A stretch of 64,000 nt of DNA from Massilia frigida (lineage in GTDB: Bacteria > Pseudomonadota > Gammaproteobacteria > Burkholderiales > Burkholderiaceae_D): assembly GCF_011682175.1 (NCBI RefSeq), contig NZ_WHJG01000005.1, forward strand, positions 223,265-287,264. The letters run 5' to 3'. The position numbers were made by a program, and so were the translations under genes. The stretch's first letter is position 1, and each line of letters begins with the position of its first letter. Positions 55,461-63,812 of this stretch are shown here, piece by piece. A model generated the notes under the pieces. That model did no database searches and had not been told where the DNA came from. It saw only the letters and a list, made by a program, of their open reading frames with translations.

Positions 55461-57479
55461 GTGCTTGAAGCCCCAGTACCCGCCGACGAAAGCGCGCGCA
55501 TGGCCGCACTATGCGGCCTGAATATCCTCGATACCCTGCCCGAAGAGCGCTTCGACCGTATCACGCGCACCGCCCAGCGCCTGTTCGGCTGTCCGATCGC
55601 GCTGGTGACCCTGGTCGACAGCGAACGCCAGTGGTTCAAATCGCGCCTGGGCCTGGACGCGCCTGAAACGCCGCGCAATATCTCCTTTTGCGGGCACGCG
55701 ATCCTGCGCAATTTCCCGTTCGTCATTCCCGATGCGGCGGCCGACCCGCGCTTTGCCGATAATCCGCTGGTGCTGGGGCCTCCGCATATCCGCTTTTATG
55801 CCGGCATTCCCCTGCGCGCCGATAACGGCGCCCTGATCGCCACCCTGTGCCTGATCGACCGCGTGCCGCGCAGCTTTTCCGACGACGAGATTGGCGCCTT
55901 GTGCGACCTGGCGCAATGGGCCGAACTCGAACTGAATGTGTACACGATCAAGCAGGCTACCCGGGTCAGCCGCGACAAGGAAGCGCGCCTGCGGGCGATT
56001 GTCGAACACGCGGGCGACGCCATCATCACCATCGACGATGACGGCCTGGTCGAAACCTTCAATCCCGAGGCGCAGCGCCTGTTCGCTTACCAGCCGGACC
56101 AGATCATCGGCGCGCCCTTCAGCGTTCTGGTGGCACGCCATTACCGCGCCAGCGTCACCGCGTATATGGAGGAGCTGGTGCGCGACGGCATCGGCGATGG
56201 GGTGCGCCTCAACCGCCAGCTGATCGGGCAGCGCGGCGACGGCACCCGTTTTCCGGCCAACCTGGTGGTGAGCGAAATGCACATCAACGGGCGCCGCGCC
56301 TTTACCGGCCTGGTACGCGATATTTCGGCGCGGCGCCGCAATGCCGATGAAATGAAACGCCTGAACCGGCGTCTGGCGGAAACGCTCAGCCTCCAGCATG
56401 CGATTTTGAACAGCAATAACTACGCCATCATTTACGTCAATGTGCACGGCCAGGTGATCATGTTCAACGATGGCGCCCAGCGCATGCTCGGGTATTCGGA
56501 AGCCGAAATGCGCACCCAGTCCGCGCTGCTGGTGCTGCATGATCCGGTGGAGCTGGAAGCGCGGGTGCGCGCGCTCAGCGCCGAACTGGGGCGCCCGATC
56601 CGGCCCGGCGCCGACCTGTTCATCGCCAAGGCGCGCGAGCGTCTGCCCGACGAATCCGAATGGACCTATATCCGCAAGGATGGCAGCCGGCTGCCGGTGC
56701 TGCTGTCGATTTCCGCCATCTGGGATGATGAAAACGCGCTGGCGGGCTTTGTCGGCATCGCGCAGGATATCAGCGAACGCAAGAAAATGGAGAGCATGAA
56801 GAATGACTTCATTTCCACGGTCTCGCATGAACTGAGAACCCCGATGACGTCCATCAAAGGCTCGCTCGGGCTGCTGGCGGGCGGTGCGGCCGGCGAGATT
56901 CCCCTGCGCGCCAAGGTGCTGCTCGATATCGCCAGCAAGAATTGCGACCGCCTGGTGCGCCTGATTAACGATATTCTCGATGTCGAAAAAATCGAGTCCG
57001 GCAATATGCGGTTCGAGCCTGTGGTCCAGCCCTTGCTGCCGCTGGTGGAACAGGCCATCGCCGCCACCCACGCGTTTGCCTCGCCGTACAAGGTCAGCTT
57101 CGACCTGCGCTCCGACAATGGCGACCTGATGGTGGCCGCCGATTCCGACCGGCTGATCCAGGTGATCGTCAACCTGCTCTCGAATGCGGCCAAATTCGCG
57201 CCGCCCGGCGGCGTGGTCGACGTGCGCCTGCTGCGCCAGCCGGGATATGCGCGGCTGTCGGTGACCGATCACGGCGCCGGCATTCCCGAGCAGTTCCGCG
57301 ACCGCATCTTCCAGAAATTCGCCCAGGCCGATGCCTCGGACAGCCGCCCGAAAGGCGGCACCGGCCTTGGCCTGAATATCTCGAAAGCGATCATTGAAAG
57401 GCACCGCGGCCGCATCGATTTTCTCAGCGAATGCGGCGTGCGCACCGAATTCTTCTTTGAACTGCCGCTCGCGGCCTAA
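55461..57479 (+). CDS. Sensor histidine kinase with GAF and two PAS domains
   Basis: The 672-residue cytoplasmic kinase has an N-terminal GAF domain (about 20-160, with SERQWFKSRLGLDAPETPR and ISFCGHAIL), two PAS domains (about 175-300 and 315-445), then HisKA with phosphorylated His456 in FISTVSHELRTPMTSIKG and HATPase motifs NLLSNAAKFAP, VTDHGAGIP and GGTGLGLNIS. No membrane helix is visible. The GTG at 55461 is chosen for GGAAAG ahead; a TTG at 55422 also exists. It heads a four-gene signalling set. Confidence 0.93.
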   Translation: MLEAPVPADESARMAALCGLNILDTLPEERFDRITRTAQRLFGCPIALVTLVDSERQWFKSRLGLDAPETPRNISFCGHAILRNFPFVIPDAAADPRFADNPLVLGPPHIRFYAGIPLRADNGALIATLCLIDRVPRSFSDDEIGALCDLAQWAELELNVYTIKQATRVSRDKEARLRAIVEHAGDAIITIDDDGLVETFNPEAQRLFAYQPDQIIGAPFSVLVARHYRASVTAYMEELVRDGIGDGVRLNRQLIGQRGDGTRFPANLVVSEMHINGRRAFTGLVRDISARRRNADEMKRLNRRLAETLSLQHAILNSNNYAIIYVNVHGQVIMFNDGAQRMLGYSEAEMRTQSALLVLHDPVELEARVRALSAELGRPIRPGADLFIAKARERLPDESEWTYIRKDGSRLPVLLSISAIWDDENALAGFVGIAQDISERKKMESMKNDFISTVSHELRTPMTSIKGSLGLLAGGAAGEIPLRAKVLLDIASKNCDRLVRLINDILDVEKIESGNMRFEPVVQPLLPLVEQAIAATHAFASPYKVSFDLRSDNGDLMVAADSDRLIQVIVNLLSNAAKFAPPGGVVDVRLLRQPGYARLSVTDHGAGIPEQFRDRIFQKFAQADASDSRPKGGTGLGLNISKAIIERHRGRIDFLSECGVRTEFFFELPLAA

Positions 57480-57506
57480 CCGTGTTTTTTCAGGACGTCC
57501 TAATTT

Positions 57507-57893
57507 ATGACTGCACTTTCCCTGATCCTGTACGTGGAAGACGATCCCGATATCCAGACGGTCGCGCAGATGGCGCTCGACATGGTCGGCGGACTCACTT
57601 TGCGCACCTGCGGTTCGGGCCGCGAAGCGCTGCTGGCAGCGGCCGAATGCAAGCCGGACCTGCTCCTGCTTGACGTCATGATGCCCGGCATGGATGGCCC
57701 GATGACGCTGTCCGAATTGCGCAAGCTGCCCAATACCGCCAGCACGCCGGTCATTTTCATGACGGCCAAGGTGCAGGCCAGCGAAGTGGCGTATTACCGC
57801 TCGCTCGGCGCGCTGGGCGTGATCGCCAAACCCTTCGATCCGATGCAGTTGGCGCTGCAGGTGCGCCAGTTGTGGGACGAGGCCATGGCATGA
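57507..57893 (+). CDS. Single-domain response regulator (CheY-like)
   Basis: The 128-residue protein is only a receiver: acidic pair in YVEDDPDI, phosphoacceptor Asp56 in LLLLDVMMPGMDG, Thr in IFMTAK and the conserved Lys in VIAKPFD. It has no output domain, so it should pass phosphate onward or act by protein contact. It lies 27 bp after the kinase, and its stop overlaps the Hpt gene start (ATGA). This arrangement fits a multi-step phosphorelay. Confidence 0.93.
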   Translation: MTALSLILYVEDDPDIQTVAQMALDMVGGLTLRTCGSGREALLAAAECKPDLLLLDVMMPGMDGPMTLSELRKLPNTASTPVIFMTAKVQASEVAYYRSLGALGVIAKPFDPMQLALQVRQLWDEAMA

Positions 57894-58231
57894 ACATGCC
57901 CACCGATCTGCAAGCCAGGGTGGCACTGCTGGCACAGGGATTTCGTACGCGCCTGCCGGCCCGTTTCGAGCAAATCAATGCGGCGTATGCGCTGTGCCGA
58001 AGCGATATGGCCGACCGTGCGCACGGGCAGGAACTGTACCGGCTATTGCATTCGCTGGGCGGCGCGGCCGGCACGTTCGGAGCGGCCGAACTGGGGCTGG
58101 CGGCGCGCCGCATCGAAGAAAAAATCAAAACGCAGCTTGCCGAAAACGACTGGACAATCGAGAATCTGGATGACATCGGAGCCGACGTGGCCGCCCTGCG
58201 GCACATGGCGTTGCCGGTGCCTGCACCGTAA
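57890..58231 (+). CDS. Hpt phosphotransfer protein
   Basis: The 113-residue helical protein contains LLHSLGGAAGTFG, the Hpt signature HxLxGxxxxxG with phosphorylated His54. It would shuttle phosphate between the receiver encoded before it and another receiver, probably that in the 58264 gene. The start lies in the stop of the response regulator. ATG 57890 (MNMPTD) is chosen for this coupling. Confidence 0.9.
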   Translation: MNMPTDLQARVALLAQGFRTRLPARFEQINAAYALCRSDMADRAHGQELYRLLHSLGGAAGTFGAAELGLAARRIEEKIKTQLAENDWTIENLDDIGADVAALRHMALPVPAP

Positions 58232-58263
58232 AGACACAGCCCTTCAGGCAGGAACAGGAAATC

Positions 58264-59073
58264 ATGAATACATCGACGATCTACAGCAAAACTTCAAAGG
58301 GCATGGCGGAGCTGAAAAACGGGTGCAGGAATCTGGCCCGCGATCCGGCCCGCGTGTTATCGATGATTAACGGGCGCTCCAGCGTGCGCGATTATCTCGC
58401 GCTGGGCGGCATGTCGATCGATAAGCTCGTCAATGAACTCGACGCGCTGACCAAACTGGGTCTGGTGCGCGTATTTGGCGGCGCGCAGCAAAGCCTGCCG
58501 GTAGCGCAGCGGCAGGTCGCGGTGCACGATGACGGAATCGAGTTTTCGGAATCCCTGCCGACCCTCGAAGTGACCGAGCTGACCCCGCAAGAAAGCGTGG
58601 AAGCCTGGGCCCATGCCCGGCGCGGTGCGACCGAACTGAAAAGCATGGGCTTTTATTCTTACGGGAACAAGGCGCAGTTGGGTGAGAGCAAACATGCCCT
58701 GACAGCCCTGGTGGTCGAAGACGACGAGGAACTGTCGGAATTGCTGGTGGTGCTGTTGAGCGAAAAGGGTTTTACCGTGCACGCGACCGGCGACATGAAC
58801 GATGCGCTGGCGGTGGTGCAGACATCCATGGCGCCCGACCTGGTGCTGCTCGACATCGTCCTGCCCGGCCTGCCCGGCAAGGATGGCTTCGATCTGCTGG
58901 CCGCCATCCGCCGCAACGCAGGCTGGTCCAAGGCGCCGGTCGTGATGGTGACCTCGGAAGTGTCCGACGACCAGGTGATGAAAGGCTTAAAGTGTGGCGC
59001 CGACGCCTACATCTTCAAACCCTTCAAATGGGAAACGCTGTATTCCTGCATTCAGAGCGTGGTTGGGATCTGA
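58264..59073 (+). CDS. Response regulator with N-terminal unassigned domain
   Basis: The 269-residue protein has a C-terminal receiver at about 145-268, with acidic Asp153/Asp154, phosphoacceptor Asp197 in LVLLDIVLPGLPG and Lys in AYIFKPF. The N-terminal 85 residues (GRSSVRDYLALGGMSIDKLV...LTKLGLVRVFGG) look like a winged-helix domain of the DUF4388 type, which is tentative. The order output-then-receiver is the reverse of normal regulators. CAGGAA precedes the start. It is probably the last member of the relay. Confidence 0.85.
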   Translation: MNTSTIYSKTSKGMAELKNGCRNLARDPARVLSMINGRSSVRDYLALGGMSIDKLVNELDALTKLGLVRVFGGAQQSLPVAQRQVAVHDDGIEFSESLPTLEVTELTPQESVEAWAHARRGATELKSMGFYSYGNKAQLGESKHALTALVVEDDEELSELLVVLLSEKGFTVHATGDMNDALAVVQTSMAPDLVLLDIVLPGLPGKDGFDLLAAIRRNAGWSKAPVVMVTSEVSDDQVMKGLKCGADAYIFKPFKWETLYSCIQSVVGI

Positions 59074-59103
59074 CGCCATCGCCTGGGGCGGCGGCGTACC
59101 GGG

Positions 59104-59172
59104 GCCGGTACGCCCGCGCCGGTATGCCCGCGCCGGTATGCCCGCGCTGGTATGCGCCCGCCGGTAGCCCGC
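59104..59172. repeat. 14-bp tandem array (about 5 units)
   Basis: Units GCCGGTAnGCCCGC are repeated from 59104, with the first three regular and the later two degenerate. The array lies in the 311-bp gap between the response regulator and DUF4142 genes. The rest of the gap probably holds the DUF4142 promoter; no gene is seen. Confidence 0.75.
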
Positions 59173-59384
59173 GCCGGCACCTTCCTTGCATTCCCGTTGT
59201 CGATCTCTCGCCTCGTTGAGCCGCCTTGGTAGCGTCGCGTATATCGCCCTCGCTGCGATTCCTCGCCAGCCAGAAAATAAGCTTGCGTAAAGGCTACAGG
59301 GCGCTCGGAAAATGCCTACGCAGCTAGACTGGCTCCACAGTGCTATTGGTTTAATGGCATTATTTCAAACACGAGGAGATCCAC

Positions 59385-59969
59385 ATGCTGAAATCGACTT
59401 TGATCAAATGTGTACTGGGGGCCGCTGTTGCCACCGCTTTCGCCATGCCGGTCAGCAGCTACGCCCAGGCGGGCGCGGCGACCATGAACACGCCCGCGGC
59501 GAGTGCCCTGAGCAAGGGCGACCAGAAAATCGTGGCCGACATGGCACGCGCGAACATGGCTGAAATCGAGGCCGGCAAGCTGGCGCTGGCCAACAGCCAG
59601 AACGCGGAAGTCAAAACGTTCGCGCAGCGAATGATCGACGACCACACCAAGGCGCTGGGCGACGTGACGCAACTGGCCCAGACCAAGGGTGTAACGCTTC
59701 CGACCGAGGTCGACAGCAAACACAAGGCGCTGGCCGCCAAGCTGGGCAAGCTCAACGGCGATGCCTTCGACAAGGCGTACATGGCGCAGGCAGGCGTGGG
59801 CGACCACAAGGCGGTGCACGCGGCCCTGAAAAAATTCGAAGCCAAGGCCAAGGACCCAGACGTCAAAGCCCTGGCCGCCAAGATGCTGCCGACGGTCGAA
59901 CAGCACCTGCATTCGGCCGCCGGCATGGCCACTGCCAAGGGCGGCGCCAAAGGCAGCAGCCCCCGGTAA
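59385..59969 (+). CDS. DUF4142 periplasmic protein
   Basis: The 194-residue protein has a signal peptide (MLKSTLIKCVLGAAVATAFA to about residue 28). It then forms a helical bundle with KGDQKIVADMARANMAEIEA and the conserved YMAQAGVGDHKAVHAALKKF, the DUF4142 pattern related to ferritin-like four-helix proteins. The function is unknown; relatives are stress-associated in some bacteria. GAGGAG precedes the start. Two hairpins follow in the downstream gap. Confidence 0.88.
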   Translation: MLKSTLIKCVLGAAVATAFAMPVSSYAQAGAATMNTPAASALSKGDQKIVADMARANMAEIEAGKLALANSQNAEVKTFAQRMIDDHTKALGDVTQLAQTKGVTLPTEVDSKHKALAAKLGKLNGDAFDKAYMAQAGVGDHKAVHAALKKFEAKAKDPDVKALAAKMLPTVEQHLHSAAGMATAKGGAKGSSPR

Positions 59970-60468
59970 CGGGCGAAGCGAACGATCACAGCTCGCAAGG
60001 CAGCGCCACGCACGGCGCTGCCCGCACCACCGCGATGGCAGGCGCCAAAACACCGGCCCGGCCGCAGGTGTCAAGCCGCCCGTCGTAGCCGATGCGAACG
60101 GGCAGAACGCCGGCAAACACTAAGGGCATCGACCGCACCGGCGCAGCGCGCGCTGGTGCGGGATGGCGAGGCTGAGCACATCAGCCTCGCCATGACCCGC
60201 ACGCTTCCAATTTCTGCACGCGTCCCATCCTCTGTCGTATTTATCTGACGAATCTCTCCTCTTTGACGATTGCCCGAACGTACGGCCGCCGTCATCCATA
60301 TTCCTCCCGAAAATGTTGCGCACCGTCATCTGAGCGATCAGAGGCGACGCTTAAAGTCAGACATCCGCTTTCGCCAATCGTTCAATTTTCCGGGACCGAT
60401 ATGCCAGCCGTCTTTCTTGTGACCTGCCGCAGCCTGTTCCGTGATCGACTCCCTGGGAGGATGCCGGT
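59970..60468. other. Intergenic region with two strong hairpins
   Basis: The 499 bp before vgrG hold GGCAGCGCC/GGCGCTGCC (59999-60007 and 60014-60022) and a perfect 13-bp stem ATGGCGAGGCTGA/TCAGCCTCGCCAT (60163-60175 and 60181-60193). Neither has a T-run, so they are terminator-like at most. The vgrG promoter should lie in the last 250 bp. I see no gene. Confidence 0.55.
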
Positions 60469-63144
60469 ATGAGCGAAGCGCCGCACAGCTTGCGCGACCT
60501 GATCAGCGATCGCCAGCACGACCGCCTCCTGCGGCTGTCGTTTCCCAACGACGATAGTCCGGCCGCACAGTTGCTGGTCAATTCGCTCGACGCATCCGAA
60601 GCGCTGTCCCGGCCGTTTGAATACATCGTCGAGCTGCTGTCGGACGAGCCGAATATCCCGCTCAAAAGCTTGCAGGGAAAGATGCTGTGCGTGCAGCTGG
60701 TGCGCAAGGATGGCAGCATGCGCTACTTCACCGGCCGGGTTTTCGGCTTCAGCCTCAAGACGGTCGACGGTGGCGTGTCGTATTACGAGGCGCGGCTGGG
60801 GCCCTGGTACAACTATCTGGACCTGCGCAAGGATAACTACCTGTTTCACAACACCACGCTTTACCAGCAGACCGCCAGCATTTTCAGCGATTACAGCAAC
60901 GTGGCCGACTGGGACTGGCAAGTGAGCGGCGCGGATACGGTCATGACCGACGCCTGCCAGTTCGGCGAAAGCGACAGCAATTACCTGGAGCGGCGCTGGG
61001 CATCGGCGGGCATCCTTTACTGGTTCGAGCATACGGAACATGGCCACAAACTGGTGCTCTCGGATGATTCGACCGGCGCCCCGGCGATCGATGGCGATCC
61101 CGAGGTGGCATTTCAGCGGCATGGCGGCTCGGCCGAGGAAGATGGCATCGGCGAATGGTCGCCGGGCCGTCAGATCACGCAGGGAACCGTGGCGCTGGCG
61201 TCCTATGATTTCAAGACCGGCCGTCCGGCGACGACATCGCTGCCAACGGTGCAGCAGCAGGGGGAGGTGCTCGATATCGAGTCCTATGAATATGCGGGCG
61301 CTTACGGCTTCAAGGACAGCGGCAATGCGCGCGAGGTGGCGCAGCGCCAGATCGAAGCCCTTGAAGCGGGTGGAAAGCAGTTCGACGGCAGCGGCAATAA
61401 CCGCCACGCCATGCCCGGCCGCTGGTTCCGGCTATCCGGACACTTTGATGCCACGGCATCCGGCGACGATGCGCAGGCGCGCGAATTCCTGATCACCGAA
61501 GTGCGTCACAGCGCGAGCAATAACTACCATCGCCAGGCCGCCACGCCGTCGCATTACGACAACCGGCTCAAGGCGATCCGCAAGATCATTCCCTGGCGGC
61601 CGCCGCGCGGGCATAACAGCACCGATACCCGGATTCACGGTATCCAGACCGCCACGGTGGTCGGTCCCGCCGGTGAGGAAATTCACACCGACGAATATGG
61701 GCGGGTACGCGTGCAATTCCATTGGGACCGCGCCGGAATCAACGATGAGAACAGCTCGACATGGCTGCGCGTTGCAACGCCTTGGGCCGGCGCCAATTTC
61801 GGCATGTCCACCATTCCCCGTGTCGGAACCGAAGTGCTGGTGCAGTTCATGGATGGCAATCCGGATCGGCCGATCATCACCGGCATGGTTCCGAACGTGA
61901 ATACCATGCCGCCCTGGACACTGCCCGATAACAAAACCCAGTCCGGCATCCTGACGCGTTCCACGCCGGGTGGGAGGTATGACAATGCGAATGCGCTGCG
62001 TTTCGAGGACAAGAAAGGCGCGGAGCAGCTCTGGCTGCACGCCGAAAAGGACCAGCTGACGGAAGTCGAGCACGATGAAGATAAATGGGTCGGCCATGAC
62101 CCGCGCAAGACCATCGATCGCGACGAGACCAGTCATATCGGGCGCGACCGCACCGAGACTGTCGACCGCGATGAGACCATCATGGTCCATCACGACCGTA
62201 GCGAAACGGTTGACCATGACGAAACGATCACCGTGCATAACAACCGCAGCGAGCGGGTCGACCATAACGAAACGATCAGCATCGGCGACCATCGCGACGA
62301 GGACGTGGGCAAGAATGAAACGATCCACATTGGCCAGAACCGCACCGAGACGGTCGGGCAGAACGAGCGCATCACGATCGGGAAGAACCGCGACAAGGAA
62401 GTGCTCAATAACCGGTCCGACAAGATCGGCAAGAACTGGTCGATCAAGGTGGCGCGCCTGAAGAAGGAACATATCGGCATGGCCAATCTGGAGAATATCG
62501 GCCTGGCGCGCATGACCAATATCGGCATTGCATCCTCGCTGATCGTGGGGATGGTGCGCAGTACCGCTGTGGGCGTGGCCGACCTGCTGACGGTGGGCAA
62601 ATCGCGCAAGGTGACGGTGGGCGACACGCAGGAGGTCAGCATCGGCAAAACGGAAACCAGGACCATCGGCCAGAGTCACATTACCTCGGTCGGCGAGCAT
62701 CTGGAACTGGCGTGCGGAGCGGCCAAGATCGTCTTGCGCAGCGATGGCAGCATTTTTTTGCAAGGCACCCAGATTCATTTGCAGGGCAGCGCGCAGATCA
62801 ATGCCGATGGCGGCCTGGTGCAGCTCAATTGCGGCGCCGCCAAAGCGCCGCCAGCTGCGCCGGAGGCAAAGAAGGACGCGCTTCCTGACGCGGCGGCGGC
62901 GACGGGATCCTCGCTGGTCGATTGCGGTGGCCCTGGCATGGCCGGCATCGACACCGGTCTGGAAAAATTGATGAACGGGGAAATGAGCCCGCTGGCCGTA
63001 TTCAAGGAACTCAAGAATCTCGCCCAGACAGCGAAAGCGGTCAAGAACGGCGACCTTGGCGCCATCGTGGGCGTGGTGGGATCGGTGGCCAGCGGCGCGG
63101 CGGCTGTGATCAATGGCAGCGGCAAGGGTAGCGGCGGTAGTTAA
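60469..63144 (+). CDS. vgrG: Type VI secretion tip protein VgrG
   Basis: VgrG (TssI) trimerises to form the puncturing tip of the type VI secretion system. The 891-residue protein has a gp27-like hub (about 20-395), a gp5 OB domain (from about 402, with EEIHTDEYGRVRVQFHWDR and FMDGNPDRPIITGMV), and a long beta-helical spike of short repeats such as RDRTETVDRDET (about 539-650). A DUF2345-like region follows, then a Gly/Ala-rich tail of about 100 residues that may carry an effector or bind the adaptor. GGGAGG precedes the start. PAAR and DUF4123 genes follow in the same operon. Confidence 0.95.
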   Translation: MSEAPHSLRDLISDRQHDRLLRLSFPNDDSPAAQLLVNSLDASEALSRPFEYIVELLSDEPNIPLKSLQGKMLCVQLVRKDGSMRYFTGRVFGFSLKTVDGGVSYYEARLGPWYNYLDLRKDNYLFHNTTLYQQTASIFSDYSNVADWDWQVSGADTVMTDACQFGESDSNYLERRWASAGILYWFEHTEHGHKLVLSDDSTGAPAIDGDPEVAFQRHGGSAEEDGIGEWSPGRQITQGTVALASYDFKTGRPATTSLPTVQQQGEVLDIESYEYAGAYGFKDSGNAREVAQRQIEALEAGGKQFDGSGNNRHAMPGRWFRLSGHFDATASGDDAQAREFLITEVRHSASNNYHRQAATPSHYDNRLKAIRKIIPWRPPRGHNSTDTRIHGIQTATVVGPAGEEIHTDEYGRVRVQFHWDRAGINDENSSTWLRVATPWAGANFGMSTIPRVGTEVLVQFMDGNPDRPIITGMVPNVNTMPPWTLPDNKTQSGILTRSTPGGRYDNANALRFEDKKGAEQLWLHAEKDQLTEVEHDEDKWVGHDPRKTIDRDETSHIGRDRTETVDRDETIMVHHDRSETVDHDETITVHNNRSERVDHNETISIGDHRDEDVGKNETIHIGQNRTETVGQNERITIGKNRDKEVLNNRSDKIGKNWSIKVARLKKEHIGMANLENIGLARMTNIGIASSLIVGMVRSTAVGVADLLTVGKSRKVTVGDTQEVSIGKTETRTIGQSHITSVGEHLELACGAAKIVLRSDGSIFLQGTQIHLQGSAQINADGGLVQLNCGAAKAPPAAPEAKKDALPDAAAATGSSLVDCGGPGMAGIDTGLEKLMNGEMSPLAVFKELKNLAQTAKAVKNGDLGAIVGVVGSVASGAAAVINGSGKGSGGS

Positions 63145-63172
63145 TCGTTTTCGATTCAAGGAGGCGTCAGCA

Positions 63173-63508
63173 ATGGGAAAACCATCGGCCAGGCAAACGG
63201 ATGATGTCGCGCATCCGCGCGGAAGCGGCGCAATTCTGGAGGGCAGCGCCAATGTCATTGTGGGGAATCTGCCTGCGGCGCGCATTGGCGACAAGGTCCA
63301 GCACAACGGCGCGAGGGATACGATTGTCGAGGGCGAGAAAACGGTCCTTATTAACGGCAAGCCGGCGGCGTGCATGAGCGGCAGGGTCAGTTGCCATGGC
63401 ATCGTCACCGGCGGCTGCATGACGGTGTTGTTCGGGAAGGATAAGGATGAGACCTGCCTGATCGACGCCGCCAGAGCGGGCGCGATGACAGTCCAACCCG
63501 GGAACTGA
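63173..63508 (+). CDS. PAAR-domain protein
   Basis: The 111-residue protein caps the VgrG tip. The pattern ARQTDDVAHP..GSGAILEGSANVIVGNLPAARIGDKV and the Cys/His-containing segment MSGRVSCHGIVTGGCMTV are PAAR features, with metal ligands in the tip. It has no fused toxin domain. AAGGAGG precedes ATG 63173. The stop overlaps the DUF4123 start (TGATG). Confidence 0.93.
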   Translation: MGKPSARQTDDVAHPRGSGAILEGSANVIVGNLPAARIGDKVQHNGARDTIVEGEKTVLINGKPAACMSGRVSCHGIVTGGCMTVLFGKDKDETCLIDAARAGAMTVQPGN

Positions 63509-63812
63509 TGATGAACGACGCGACCCGTCAGGCGCTTGGCCGGCTGCTCAGCGAGCACAGTGGCACGCTGTATGCCTTGTACGACGCGGCGGCGGACAAC
63601 AGCCTGCTGGGCGATTTGCAGAGGGACGGCGTGACGCATGAATGCCTGTACAGCGGCACCAAGGCAATCACGCTGCGCAATGTGGCGCCTTATCTGATCC
63701 CCTGCGCGCAGTTCCAGCACGATGTGCCGGGTTTTATCGACCGGGTATGGCAGCGCGGCGTGACGATGCTCGTCGAGTCCGGGGCAGGGTGCGAGGCTCT
63801 CAAGGTCATCTC
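63508..63812 (+). pseudogene. DUF4123 type VI adaptor/chaperone, broken by an insertion
   Basis: The first 100 or so residues (TLYALYDAAADNSLLGDLQ, ECLYSGTKAITLRNVAPYLI and FIDRVWQRGVTMLVES) are DUF4123, the chaperone that loads effectors onto VgrG. The conserved C-terminal half is missing: around 63805-63812 the sequence changes to an IS end, and the fused frame stops at 63861. The intact gene would be followed by an effector that is now separated or out of the window. Confidence 0.82.

Noticed and set aside
55509..57935. 808-codon open frame antisense to the sensor kinase
   Set aside because: Shadow frame across two real genes; composition dominated by Arg, His and Gly.
60163..60193. Perfect 13-bp hairpin considered as an intrinsic terminator
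   Set aside because: No T-run on either side, and almost 200 bp from the upstream stop; function left open.
61432..63720. 762-codon frame antisense to vgrG and PAAR genes
   Set aside because: The apparent repeats mirror the VgrG spike repeats on the other strand; no independent evidence.
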